Assembly (NCBI GenBank): GCA_905116865.2
Contig: CAJHNH020000846.1
Location: forward strand, 542,369 to 606,368
DNA: 64,000 nucleotides
DNA from: Candidula unifasciata
Taxonomy: Eukaryota; Mollusca; Gastropoda; Stylommatophora; Geomitridae
Direction of reading: 5' to 3'
Positions 38,101 through 47,034 of the stretch are shown piece after piece. Numbering within the stretch: the first letter of the stretch is position 1; the number at the start of each line of letters is the position of its first letter. The notes under the pieces are model-generated. The model had not been told where the DNA came from and did no database searches. It saw only the letters and a program-made list of their open reading frames with translations. Position numbers and translations under genes: made by a program.

Positions 38101-41100
38101 TACTTGGTAATGGCAAACTTGTAAGCAATCAACAATCAAACAAGTTTTGAGCCACTTTGGCAAACATGAGGGAACACTGGGTAGAACTGAAGTGGTATAC
38201 AACGTGTTAAAGGGACAGAAGAAGGTGTTGCCACACCACAAGATACCAGTAATTACGCAGCCACTGATGATGTTGCCAGTGAAAGGCATAGCAAATCAAA
38301 AGCTTTATTATTTTACTGCAGCTTTCCTCTGGCTCACAGAGCATGTTGAGAAAGACGGAGACGGGTATGCTTCATGCAGAGTGGCAAGCATTGCTTTAGA
38401 GGTCCCAGGTAGCTAGAGTCATTTAGATATTTTCTTCTGGGTACATTGGTATGTTGGGAAATAAACAGGCAGATAGAATGGCTGGTTATGCACCACTTGG
38501 TGGTAAACTGATGCATGACAAGCTGGATGTTGTAATGGCCCTCTGGGAACAAGTAAACACTGCGGTGGAGGAACAGATGGATCATCACTGTCTGAAGAGA
38601 ATGGTGCAGCGAAGAGTGACTAGAGGATCTGGCCGACACTAAATACTTAGGGAAGGGGCGAGACAGACATACAATCAGACTACTGCTGCTACCACTGGAA
38701 TTGAAACTCTAAACTTGCTGCTGAAAATGCGGATGGAAATGTCCCAAGTGTGTGGATGACAGTTCTTAACTCACAACTCACAGCTTTTTTAATCAAGCTA
38801 ACATTGAATCCAATGCTGAACTTAAAGTAGTACCTCAATGTTTGAATGTCTGGCCAGTTTCAAAGCTGAATTGTAGTAGCCGGCTCTCAGGAAGTACTCC
38901 ACCAACATTCTGTCCAGTCTGTTTTTCTGCCAGAGCTTTGGTGGCATTCCATCCTGGCCATCTCCCATCTCCCTCTCCTGGAGATGTTCTAGCCTACGTT
39001 TGATCACATGAGTCACTCCCAGTTCTTCCTGGATGCTTTCTTCAGCCTATGTAGGAGAATCATAAAAATTATGAGTTATAATTCAGCAATATTGCAGATT
39101 TAAAAAAAAAAAAACATAAACATCAGAAATATGAATAATGTATTTCTGATGAAGGGAACCATAGTGGCATAGCAGCCTGCATATATGCCGTCTCAAAGGT
39201 CTTGGATTCGAACCCGCTTTGTGGCAGATTTTTAAAAAAACTTAATTTGGCTCCCAGGTTGAACTAGCCTAAATTAGATAGCAAGTAATGTCTTTGAAAG
39301 TAAAAGTGACTGGATGATTTTCATGACATTATGTAAAGATTACCCACTGAGCTCAGCATCAGATGTTTCACTGGTGTAAAAAGGTTCTTTGCTTACCTGA
39401 GGCTAAGGTCCTATGCTCCACTGGGGGATAGAAGGCTGAAGAAGACTTATTTACTATTGTCTTGACTTAGACACTTCAACAGTGTTATCGAGAGCTGATC
39501 GATGAGGAAGCCATAGAAAACTACTCAATGGAAAATTTCCTAGTGAAACTACTGAATAGAAAAATTGCCTAGTGAAAACTACAAACAACCAAAACATGCT
39601 GGGAGTGGTCCTGCAGCGCCCTGTAAAGGACACCCAAGTAACTTATTATTTTATTGACAATAAACTCTAACTTAGACTTCCAGTCTGACACAGTCTTAAA
39701 TATGTCCAAGGAAGTAAAGGCAGCCAAAGTTAGATTCATCTATGAAGTATCAACCTGTCTATAAGTTATAGGGCTACTACCATATTCTTAGTACGCCTCA
39801 AAACAATGAAAAAGGTCTTTAGATTTTTTAGAACGCTCAATGTGCCCAAAGAATGTGACCTTGTTTCTCAGATAGTATCTCCCTGAGTTGTTTTTTTAGG
39901 GGAGAAAAACAGAATGGACCAATTTCCTATAACAAGCAAGTCGCAAAAACACAACTAATTAGGAGTGTTTCCTTCAAAATAAATACACCTGCAAAACTCA
40001 AGTCCTGGAAAAAGGCCAAAGCTTAGAAATGGACAAACAGTCAAGACTTTTCTGCTGGAGTTGACAGCCAGTGGAGGCAAGTAAATAATAAATTGAAATT
40101 TTTTTTAAAAATGTACAGAAACCATGAGTTGTTAACCCTCTGGCTCGGTACTATGGATATCGCAACTCTTCAGCCTTGATTTCATGATAGATATCGTAAG
40201 TCTGGGAGAAACGTGGCTTTTCTGCCCACCACCAGACGTGAACTCTGGCCACAAGGAGTTCAGCACTCAGTCGCCACGAGGTCAGATTTAAGCAACTATG
40301 CTAGCAAGATAGGCTAATCGGGAAAAAAAAAATTTAGTTCGAGAGGATCAACTTCACTACACCGGATTGTATCTCAAAAGGGATTTTGTGCTCTGCACAA
40401 TGGCTGACAGTGTTGCACAAAGCAGGAAGCACGGGTGATGATCTCTGGGAATCACATTACAAATTGCAATTGTGAACTGTAATGATGCAGTCTGTGAAAT
40501 AAACTCATGACCTTTGGAGCATGAGGCAATTGTCTAGTGATCAGTGTGAAATCTTGTCAGAAAAAGAAATGTAAAATCACTCAAATGTTCATTAAGAAAA
40601 AAGAAAAGTTAGTTAACTTCTTCTTTTTTTTTTTCTACTCCTGGAATGCCTCGGGGTGTCAGGGCAGGTAGAGATCTTTGGAACGGGTTCTTCTGTTCAC
40701 TTCATATAAAGTATTTCTGAGTGTCTTTGATATTTTGTAGTCAATGCTCTGTGTGGTCGACCTCTGGCTCTGTTAGCACTGTATCTGTATAACATTGCTC
40801 TCTGTGGGGCCTTGTCTGCTGCCAATCTTGTTACATGGCCAGACCATTTGATTTGTTTCTACCTAAAATGTTCAGTACTGGTTCTGTGCTGACTCTCCTC
40901 CTGATATCATCGTTCCTAAGTCGATCTTTCCTCGTTACACCCAGCATAGTGCGTAAACATTTCACTTTTGTCATGACTATTTTCCTTCTGTCTTTTATAG
41001 ACAATGTGCCTGTTTGACATTGACAGTGTTAGTAAGAATACTGTGTTGATCAGTGTTCTTTCAGTGTTCATAATCACAAGCTTGCATTTCAAAACTAGTG

Positions 41101-44100
41101 CCATTTGGTCTAAAACTTGCTTTTTAGTTTTCTAACTCCGCGATCAAAACCCACGGCTGGCTGTGTGGATTTGTATCATGGTATGGGGCGTCGCAGGTCG
41201 ACCCAGCCTAAAATGGGTACCAGGATGGCTGTCCTGGGGAAGTAAAGATGGCCGGCGTGATGCTGACCACATTACCCATCCAGTGCTGACTGGTCTGTAA
41301 AAATTATGGGACGCTCTTCCCATATTACCGATGCACCTAAGGCGTGAAAAGGGATCTTTACTTTACTAACATAGTAAAATCATTTAAAAAGAGTTAGAGC
41401 AGAATTAGGTAACTGCCAGACAACGCATTCATGATTAGGGAAAACTTTAAAAGGAATGAGATAATTTAAAGACAGAGTAATCTTGGTAATCTTAATTTCA
41501 GCTTCATAGCAAACGGGTCATCCCATAGTTGCTCCGCTGTAGTTTCAATTAAGTGTAGTAAACGGTGAGAAAATTATTATTGTGTCATATTTTTGGAAGT
41601 GAACAGCGATGACTGCGACTAAGTACATGTGAAGGAATAGAAGAAATAAACTGGCAGAATATTTATTCGAATCCGAGCAGCGTTTCAGTGTTAATAACTG
41701 TAAAAAGCTTATTTGATCCAGAATAAACGAGCTATCTTATAAGGTAGCTTTCTTACACATCCCAATTCCAAATGATTCATTCAGCTTTTAAAGGCAAAAA
41801 CAATAAACCTGCCTTTCGTTTCAGCACTGACAAGTTATCCACCATACTTGACAATGCACATGTGACATCACTGACAGTCAGATGAGCCGAGTTCTCGATT
41901 TTCTTCTCCAAATCTGCCGCGGCACTGCTGAACTTGGAGATCTCACGATCGATTATTTTTTGTGACGCTCGGAACTGTTTATTCAACAGTTCATAAGGGA
42001 CCTAAAAAAACAGAACACATCAGTAACAAATATCATGACTGCAACAAAGGTGACATAATCATGTTTATTTTATCAGGTTTTAACTTAATATTGCTCATTT
42101 TGGTGGTGGGGGGGGGGGGAGGGCTAGGGGGGGTGCTTAACTCTTTTAATCCCAGGGGATTTCGCTTCAGAGGCCCAAAAAGTAGCAAAGAGAAACAAAA
42201 TCTGTGCATCTTGCATTCATTGGGCTTCTAGGTAGGAAATTATGAATGTAGGATGTGTTCCATCAAAAATCTAAATTTATACAATGTGTACAGTGAAATA
42301 ATAATTAGATCCATGCAGGGTATGTCAGAGAAAATGGCTGGTGGGCATACTGTTTACACAACCTGCGATATGCTGACTATTTAGTGTTGATCACTGAAAA
42401 TGAAACACAAATACAAGAAATGATGGACATAATTGTAAAAGAAAGTCAAAACAAGGCTCTTCGAATAGCAAAGAAAAAAAAAAGGTAATTACATAGAAAA
42501 GTGACCCTCATACATGCAGCATGAAAGTAAATGAGACAGACATTTATGTGGGTACTTTGATAACATCAGATGGAAGACGTACTCAAGAAGTTAAATGTAG
42601 AATAGCAAGAGCAAAGGCAGTATTTTACTAAATGAAGAATATCTGATGTAAACTTTCTATATCAACTAAGTTGAAAAAAGGAATTCTTAAAAGCTGTATA
42701 AATCCTATGGCCGGCGTAATGCTGACCACATTACCCACCTAGTGCCGATGGTCTGTAAAAATATGGGTGCTCTTCCCAAATGCCCGATGTACCTAAAGGC
42801 GTGAAAAGGGATCTTTACTTACTTTATATAAATCCTAGCTTGATATATATGGAAGTGAATCATGGACAGTTGATAGATTAGTGAACAAATATTTGGAACC
42901 TGGGGGGATGTGGTTTTATAGATGAATGATTGGAATACCCTGGACAGATACAAACAGTAAAAAAGATGTCCTGAAAGAAACTGACTGCCTGATTCAGAAA
43001 GAGACAATTCTACATTATTTGGTCATGTGATGAGAAGAAGGAAAGTTGGAGGGGAAGAGATGCAGAGGAAGAAAAGATGTTGGATAGTTTGACAACATTT
43101 CATGCAGGTTCATCTGTATCAGAGTTGACTGAAAGTACACAGTACAGAAGGTTGTGGATAGACATGACTACCAATAAAACATAGCACAGACTTTAAGAAG
43201 AAGTTAATCACTTCCAGTGCAGATGAATAGTTGCCCAGTCTCTTCCCATAGAAGACACATGAAGTATATCACCAGACTGCACATGCTCTACAGTCCCTGA
43301 TAAAATCTAAATGAGTGTATTTACATTAGCCTTCTTCATGTTGACCAGCTGTAAACTCCAGTAGAAAGTTTTGGTTGTTCATCCACTTCTGGACTTCAGT
43401 CTTGTTCCAGAACTGGAGTTTTGCATGACAGCAGTGACAGGGCTGACCAGCTGGCAACTAATGCACCAATGCAAATGGGAAGAGTCATGGACACAGCTAA
43501 AAACATCAACGCTTTATGGACTGGGTTTGGGGATATTGGTGAATCTCTGATGTTAACACTAGCATACAACTGTGTGACCGAGGAGTTAAGCTTGGTGAAG
43601 TATGCCTATGCCATCCTAGAGGTAAAGAAAGTTATAACCGAATTCCTCAAGGTACCCTAGAGTGGCTGCTGCATTAGAGGACTGTGCACACAAGGGGATG
43701 CCCAATGTGCAAAAGACGTCAACTGTGATGACATAACAGTAGTGACCTTAGACATCAACACAACCATACAAATAACACACGGGCTGAGCTAACAGCAGTA
43801 AGGTGCAGCACGGTCAAAACCAGAACTGGAATCTGGCTGACTGACTGACTTGCAGCAAAGTACAATCAACATAATCAACATTGGTTATGAAATAATGAAA
43901 TATTGTTTGGAGGATCAAATCACAAATAAAAATATACTACAAGAATTAAAACCCCCAACAACTCGGCTTAGTCATCAGTTGAGAGCGGATAAAGATCACA
44001 TGTTAAATCAATTAGAGCTGCTTGTACAACAAACCCCCAACAAGGGACTGCTGAATGAATAACTTCAGAAAAATGTACAGCTATCTTTAAATCTACGTTT

Positions 44101-44338
44101 CATCTTTCATTCATCCGTCGCTCTCTCAACATCATCATTCAGTGATGTTTTCATTCATTCATTTCATATCCGTCTACATTCTACGCTGGTTTTTAGCGAT
44201 ATTAGCTTCGAAAGCACAGCTTATAAACTGATATGCAAGAACCTCGTCTCTCCCACCCAAACCTGGAAAATATAAAACAGTAAACATGGCAATGCTAACT
44301 TTCAGCGTCGAATGCTCCAAAGTTTTGACGTCGGCCAT
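26075..44338 (-). CDS. MAEA: MAEA, CTLH/GID E3 ubiquitin ligase RING-like subunit
   Basis: A complete nine-exon gene gives 392 residues, close to the roughly 396 of human MAEA. Exons on the minus strand: 44338-44300, 42001-41813, 39046-38834, 36567-36445, 34656-34580, 32395-32287, 30179-30046, 29541-29346, 26173-26075. MAEA pairs with RMND5 as the catalytic RING-like pair of the CTLH complex, acting in nucleus and cytosol. Visible domains: an N-terminal helical region (about 14-110), LisH (about 116-148, [18 protein letters not shown]), CTLH (about 149-210), CRA-like (about 210-295) and a degenerate RING with CPVC (309-312), HC (327-328), C335 and VVCPRT (C374). It ends KVFVM. Exon phases agree throughout. 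The introns are full of S1, R1, R3-like and LINE remnants. The junction of exons 2 and 3 is unusual (see findings). Confidence 0.97.
26630..27085 (+). pseudogene. LINE 3' end (RTE-like C-terminus)
   Basis: Frames read [20 protein letters not shown], then [14 protein letters not shown] and QRWRELI. These are the W-x-RHV/GHV, R-x-x-W and DRxxWRxL elements of a LINE reverse transcriptase C-terminus. It lies inside MAEA intron 8, in antisense to MAEA. Stops interrupt it. Confidence 0.7.
28225..28480 (+). repeat. Old SINE-like repeat
   Basis: A box B-like GGGTTCAAATCCTC follows a tRNA-like stretch, then a poly(T) run and a body that loosely parallels S1. A poly(C) run at about 28416-28430 disrupts it. 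Weak assignment. Confidence 0.35.
28560..28640 (-). repeat. LINE 3' end fragment
   Basis: CTTCTTCTTTTCTCTACTCC and TGGAAAGCCTCGCGGCGTCA match the start of the inverted LINE remnant at 40620. Confidence 0.55.
29037..29245 (+). repeat. Two tandem RNH LINE 3' termini
   Basis: TCAGCTCTTCGTTGGCTACT (at about 29048 and 29170) is followed each time by AATGTCCCGAGTACAGTGATG or a close variant. This is the same 3' end twice, about 121 bp apart, in MAEA intron 8. Confidence 0.65.
29346..29541 (-). CDS. MAEA: MAEA exon 8 (RING-like)
   Basis: 196 nt carrying [16 protein letters not shown], the HC pair and the family signature [13 protein letters not shown]. Acceptor GCCCTAG, donor AAG/GTAAGA. Confidence 0.96.
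29645..29880 (-). repeat. R1 repeat copy
   Basis: Inverted R1 in MAEA intron 7, with CTATTTAAAGATCTGGCTTA, AGACTGCTGGTTCC, CTCTCAGGCAGATGCACTCC and CCTAATTAGTTGCC, ending with GGAACCCACATAGGGGGCC. Confidence 0.75.
30046..30179 (-). CDS. MAEA: MAEA exon 7 (CRA)
   Basis: 134 nt, [17 protein letters not shown] to [10 protein letters not shown] plus two bases. Acceptor TTTCCAG, donor CT/GTATCT. Confidence 0.95.
30401..30424 (+). repeat. poly(G) run
   Basis: 24 consecutive G in MAEA intron 6, one of several long G or C runs in the window. Confidence 0.95.
30770..31345 (+). repeat. R1 copy with 86 bp internal amplification
   Basis: R1 begins at GTGGATTCCGGGGCCC and proceeds through GAGTGCATTTGCGTGAGAGG and AAGTCAGATCTGTAAAATGG. 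From 30991 the 3' part (AAGATTACAGTCCAGAGGTG to AAAAGACAATAAAC) is repeated four times with exactly 86 bp spacing (30991, 31077, 31163, 31249). It lies within MAEA intron 6. Confidence 0.9.
31855..31970 (+). repeat. R1 repeat copy (partial)
   Basis: Contains AAGAACCAATAGTCTGCACA, AAATAAGCCAGATCTGTAAA and ATTTAAGTCCTGAAATAAGA. Confidence 0.7.
32098..32232. repeat. 12 bp tandem repeat
   Basis: About eleven imperfect copies of AACACCATTACT, ending 55 bp before MAEA exon 6 in plus coordinates, so just downstream of its donor. Confidence 0.85.
32287..32395 (-). CDS. MAEA: MAEA exon 6
   Basis: 109 nt completing the split Lys codon, then [16 protein letters not shown] to NPDNPYS. Acceptor TATCTTGACAG, donor TCT/GTAAGT. 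Confidence 0.95.
32700..32972 (+). repeat. S1 SINE, near full length
   Basis: Head TAGCGTGGTGTAGTAGTTAG (box A) and AAGGTTCGGGTCC (box B), then a T-run linker and the body GGTTGACCCAGCCTTGAGTG, ACCAGGTGCAGTCCTGGGAA and GATGCTGACCACATCACCCA, with the 3' end GGTCTTTTCCTTTAAC. About 270 bp. MAEA intron 5. Confidence 0.88.
33350..33490 (+). repeat. Diverged S1 SINE body
   Basis: TTTGGACTCTAGGTTGGGAC, TGGGAAGTAAAGGCAGGCAG and ATGATCACATTG follow the S1 body order with many substitutions. Confidence 0.5.
33695..34150 (+). repeat. R1 copy with 34 bp internal amplification
   Basis: It starts at a 23 G run (33705-33727) followed by GACCCACTGACC and AACAAGCATCTTG. The segment GCACCTCCTTTGTAGTTGGT plus GTGCATCTGACTCA is repeated four times (about 33797-33928). 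The remainder continues with AAGCCAGATCTTATTCCAGA to about 34150. Confidence 0.85.
34262..34405 (+). repeat. R1 repeat copy (3' half)
   Basis: Contains AAGCCAGATCTGTAAAACTG, GTGTGCACGCAACACTCAGG, ACAACCAGAACTTTCCACCT and a GAAGAAGAAGAC tail. Confidence 0.85.
34580..34656 (-). CDS. MAEA: MAEA exon 5 (CTLH)
   Basis: 77 nt, [19 protein letters not shown] to RIDAV plus two bases. Donor CAA/GTAAGA, phase 2. Confidence 0.95.
34700..36440. other. MAEA intron 4, no further feature
   Basis: Beyond poly(T) near 35071-35088, poly(C) near 35717-35731 and poly(A) near 35861-35871, no repeat of the named families and no exon was supported. Confidence 0.4.
36445..36567 (-). CDS. MAEA: MAEA exon 4 (CTLH start)
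   Basis: 41 codons, [18 protein letters not shown] to RSKLRKMK, the start of the CTLH domain. Acceptor TGCCAG, donor AAG/GTTTGA. Confidence 0.95.
36590..36790. repeat. About 20 bp degenerate tandem repeat
   Basis: Irregular copies of TAATCACATGTCTGTAACCA, directly 5' (minus sense) of MAEA exon 4 within intron 3. Confidence 0.8.
36947..37104. repeat. 52 bp tandem repeat, three copies
   Basis: Units starting CCTATCTGGTATAGGAATTC at 36947, 36999 and 37051, nearly identical, ending GACAAATAACAGT. Confidence 0.95.
37245..37635 (+). mobile_element. RNH LINE remnant with 58 bp amplification
   Basis: Reads a [22 protein letters not shown] segment (AGAGTGCTGGGAAATGAACA) and [10 protein letters not shown], then a stop. 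GAGAGAATGGTACAGCTGGG and its following sequence are repeated four times with about 58 bp spacing (37404-37620). It ends with the terminal module GAATGTCAAGAGTGCTGTGG. MAEA intron 3. Confidence 0.75.
37770..38060 (+). mobile_element. RNase H-related LINE remnant
   Basis: Reads [14 protein letters not shown] sequence (GACCAACTAGCAAGCAATGC) and [15 protein letters not shown], then degraded sequence ending GGAGTGGCTGCTGTGATGGA. The same order recurs at 43430-43700 and 55695-56095, so this is a distinct subfamily. Confidence 0.65.
38290..38785 (+). mobile_element. RNH LINE C-terminal remnant
   Basis: Reads [38 protein letters not shown] and [15 protein letters not shown], then a 3' end with [18 protein letters not shown] sequence. 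GMLGNKQAD corresponds to the RNase H motif. It is closely parallel to 20255-20805 but on the plus strand. MAEA intron 3. Confidence 0.78.
38834..39046 (-). CDS. MAEA: MAEA exon 3 (LisH)
   Basis: 71 codons, [10 protein letters not shown] to KLARHSNIE, carrying the LisH motif. Acceptor TCTCCTACATAG, donor GAG/GTACTA, phase 0. Confidence 0.93.
39155..39400 (+). repeat. S1 SINE copy (diverged)
   Basis: tRNA-like head CATAGTGGCATAGCAGCCTG and a good box B, GGATTCGAACCCG. A T/A-rich linker and a decayed S1 body follow, ending GTAAAAAGGTTCTTTGCTTA. Confidence 0.7.
39655..39822 (+). repeat. Diverged S1 SINE body
   Basis: GACTTCCAGTCTGACACAGT, AAGGAAGTAAAGGCAGCC and AATGAAAAAGGTCTTT follow S1 order. 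Confidence 0.5.
39895..40090 (+). repeat. R1 repeat copy
   Basis: Contains AATGGACCAATTTCCTATAA, CAAGCAAGTCGCAAAAAC, AACTCAAGTCCTGGAAAAAG, TTTTCTGCTGGAGTTGACAG and CCAGTGGAGGC. Confidence 0.7.
40620..41095 (-). pseudogene. LINE reverse transcriptase C-terminal remnant
   Basis: The minus strand reads [40 protein letters not shown] and, further on, RGRPHRAL. This is the C-terminal helical and GRPR region of a LINE reverse transcriptase. Stops interrupt it. It is in the same sense as MAEA, in intron 2. Confidence 0.78.
41125..41370 (+). repeat. S1 SINE copy
   Basis: Body GGTCGACCCAGCCTAAAATG, GGTACCAGGATGGCTGTCCT, GATGCTGACCACATTACCCA and GCTCTTCCCATATTACCGAT, with 3' end GGGATCTTTACTTTACT. 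The head is diverged. MAEA intron 2. Confidence 0.82.
41813..42001 (-). CDS. MAEA: MAEA exon 2
   Basis: 63 codons (VPYELLNK to LSVLKRK) after a TTTTTTTAG acceptor. The 3' boundary is ambiguous: a GC donor (AAG/GCAGGT) gives the family spacing, while a GT donor four bases on (GCAG/GTTTAT) needs a later acceptor in exon 3. Confidence 0.9.
42300..43200 (+). pseudogene. LINE reverse transcriptase remnant split by S1
   Basis: Reads [20 protein letters not shown] (YADY in place of the catalytic YADD), [24 protein letters not shown] sequence and, after the [14 protein letters not shown], then [13 protein letters not shown]. This is the RT active-site region through the C-terminal domain of a LINE distinct from the one at 3100. 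It is riddled with stops and in antisense in MAEA intron 1. S1 inserted at 42708-42826. Confidence 0.82.
42708..42826 (+). repeat. 5'-truncated S1 SINE with 11 bp target duplication
   Basis: Begins TGGCCGGCGTAATGCTGACC and ends GGGATCTTTACTTACTTTA. It is flanked by identical TATAAATCCTA at 42697-42707 and 42827-42837. The insertion interrupts the older LINE remnant. Confidence 0.95.
43340..43430 (-). repeat. R1 repeat copy (partial)
   Basis: CAGCTGTAAACTCCAGTAGA, AAGTTTTGGTTGTTCATCCA and CCAGAACTGGAGTTTTGCAT are the inverted 3' half of R1. Confidence 0.75.
43430..43700 (+). mobile_element. RNase H-related LINE remnant
   Basis: Reads [20 protein letters not shown] and [15 protein letters not shown], matching the DRADQLA portion of RNase H and the downstream sequence at 37770 and 55695. 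MAEA intron 1. Confidence 0.68.
44300..44338 (-). CDS. MAEA: MAEA exon 1
   Basis: 13 codons, [13 protein letters not shown]. The ATG sits in AATATGGCCGAC. Donor AAA/GTTAGC, phase 0. It joins [14 protein letters not shown] of exon 2, giving the STLKVPYE sequence conserved in the family. Confidence 0.9.
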
Positions 44339-45786
44339 ATTTCGTTATTTTTTTCCCCTTCCAAGTAGGTTAAAGGTCGCCAGGGTTAACCAAGGGACAG
44401 GGGAGGGGGTGAAGGGTCTTCTGCTACTGTAAACAGTTTTAATTCATCCTGCATAATTTTTGTTTAAAATAAATCGTTTCAACAACATCCCGTGAAAATA
44501 AATCATCCTTTATAACCAATACAACATGGTTTTTAATTATTTAAAATGAAGTTTTAAAAATAAAATATAAATTTGAAACTAGACACCTTCTCTGCTGATC
44601 CCAGAAAGCTGCAGATGGTTGTTTCTGTAATACGTTTACAGTACACGATTATTTTGCGTTGAAATGGTAAGATGAAAAAAGACTTAATTTTATTAAAATA
44701 TTATTTTAATTTATATTTTATTGCAATAATACAGCATGCGTTGCTTACAAACATGTTTTAATTAAATAATAAATTTGTAGATGTAAGCTCACGAAGTAGG
44801 GCCGGGAGGGTACGGGATTGTAAACGCCATTGGTGTCTGTAGAATCGCCGCACGCTAGGTGTTGGAAGGCATCCCGTCCTGTTGGCTTCTTTGAAAATAT
44901 CACGGTAATTCTTCTGTTTCTCCTGCAGATATGTCGTTTGTTTGAATCTATGTTCGGGTGAATATGTAGTGGAATGAGGGAAAAATCATGCTTTACTGGG
45001 TGGTTGTTGAGTCAGTATCAGTAAGTCTCATCATTGGCGGTTCTTTCTTTGATCCTACTGTCTTGTGTCTGTCCCGATTCATGCACTGTCTCTCCTACCG
45101 CTCGACGTATTTAAGAATTTCAGCCGTTAACCTGACCTGGGATATGTTACTGCAGTCATTTACTAACTTGTTCTACTTAAACGAGTGAGTTAATATTCGA
45201 TATTGATGATTTAATCATGTTTTCGACAATTATTTACGGTTACAATTTCATGTCCATGATGATCCATCTTTAAAGAAAAGGCTTCCTCACTTTAGGAAGA
45301 CATGGATGTCACTTGTATGTCACATCAGTCGGTTAGGTTAGTTGATTTAACTTGAATAACAGAGTGTACATGACCTAGGTTTTAACTTTAAAAGCTACCT
45401 TTGCACATCAGAAGAAAGATGTGTATTGTATCTACTATTAGGGCTGTTTTAGTTTTTTTTTATTATAGAAATTACATAAGACTGCAAAAATCAAAAACAA
45501 CCACTGTCTGAGTGTGTCAGTGTGTTCACGCCACACTGCACAGCTACATTAATAGTTTGGTAAAATTTATAAGAGCAAAGTTTTAAAAAACTTGTAATTG
45601 ATTTGAACCATTGGTCATCGAACATCTCACTATGCCACTTATTTAAAAATATTTTACAAATTATATGGTTTGTTCTGTGCAACATTGTCATTTGTCTGGC
45701 GCTATGTATTAATATTTTTTTGTTCCCATTATTATTTTATATAGTTGGCAGCAGATTAGTTTTACTAATTTGAGAATTGACTTCTA

Positions 45787-46299
45787 GGCTCTCCTTTCAA
45801 CTACGGCCGGTAGACAACAGTAGACGGCCGGTTAGTCGGAGTTCTGTCCCCTGGCTGCAGTGCGATTACGGACTAGAGAAGGCACGAATCAGAAAACAAA
45901 GTGAGGTCGACATGCCTGGCAGACCCTGCGGTGCGACGCATTACAGAGTGAAATAGAGGGAACGAAACAAGTGACATAATTACTGTGTGTTGGCGATAGA
46001 CAGCGTGCATTGCCCTACTGTCATCATACGGTTAGGTGTATGGTTAGGGTTTGGGTTGCTACTATGAGTTTGTGCGAACACGAGATGCGACGACACTAAC
46101 CGTAACCCTAAACCTAACCCAAACCGTAACCGTATGATTATAGCAGGGCAGTGCACGCTGTCTATCGCCAACACACAGTAATTATGTCATTTGTTTCGTT
46201 CCCTCCTTTCCACTCCGTAATTGCAATGCAGCAAGGGGACAGAACTCCGACTAACTGGCCGTCTACTGTTGTCTATCGGCCGTAGTTAAAAGGAGAGCC
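45787..46299. mobile_element. Foldback MITE-like element with 8 bp TSD
   Basis: Flanked by identical GACTTCTA at 45779-45786 and 46300-46307. Ends are inverted: left GGCTCTCCTTTCAACTACGG, right CCGTAGTTAAAAGGAGAGCC. Similarity between the arms continues for nearly the whole element (for example AATTACTGTGTGTTGGCGAT and its complement), except that the left arm carries about 80 extra bases near 45865-45950. There is no coding capacity. An 8 bp duplication fits hAT, P or Merlin transposases acting in trans. Confidence 0.93.
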
Positions 46300-46327
46300 G
46301 ACTTCTAACATCTCACACATTGCAGCA

Positions 46328-46757
46328 TATTTGTCAACACACACATACATATGATATATCATGCCTTGGGGTGCCTGAGTCTATTTGTCAACACACACAT
46401 ACATATGATATATCATGCCTTGGGGTGCCTGAGTCTGTTTGTCAACACACACATACATATGATATATCATGCCTTGGGGTGCCTGAGTCTATTTGTCAAC
46501 ACACACATACATATGATATATCATGCCTTGGGGTGCCTGAGTCAATTTGTCAACACACACATACATATGATATATCATGCCTTGGGGTGCCTGAGTCTAT
46601 TTGTCAACACACACATACATATGATATATCATGCCTTGGGGTGCCTGAGTCTATTTGTCAACACACACATACATATGATATATCATGCCTTGGGGTGCCT
46701 GAGTCTATTTGTCAACACACACATACATATGATATATCATGCCTTGGGGTGCCTGAG
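46328..46757. repeat. 54 bp tandem repeat, eight copies
   Basis: Near-identical units running TATTTGTCAACACACACATA, then CATATGATATATCATGCC, then TTGGGGTGCCTGAGTC. Each holds the perfect 12 bp palindrome ATGATATATCAT. 54 is a multiple of three, so at least two frames are open throughout, but neither looks like a gene. Confidence 0.97.
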
Positions 46758-46854
46758 TTATATGATAATAATACAAGTACGAGCCTCATAATTCAAGACT
46801 AGCCCACCCCTACTGACTGGCCAGTATCCTACTGTATCCACATTTTTTGCCCAG

Positions 46855-47025
46855 AACATTGTGCAGACTATTGGTTCCTTGTCGCTCAGGCAGATGGCAC
46901 TCCGACTTAGAAGGAAACACCTAATAGTTGACCTTATGACATCCATGTTAGAAAGGAAGTAAGACTGTTCTGGTCTCCCACCCAGTGGAATCCCGGACTG
47001 CACACAAGGACTTTCCCAAAACATC
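46855..47025 (-). repeat. R1 repeat copy
   Basis: Inverted R1: TGTGCAGACTATTGGTTCCT, CTCAGGCAGATGGCACTCCG, CTTAGAAGGAAACACC, ACATCCATGTTAGAAAG, then TGGAATCCCGGACTGCACAC. Confidence 0.75.
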
Positions 47026-47034
47026 TTGTTCTAA

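Noticed and set aside
46320..46802. 160-residue protein of eight identical 18-residue repeats
   Set aside because: The 54 bp tandem unit keeps at least two frames open and nucleotide identity is uniform at all codon positions, so there is no sign of coding selection.
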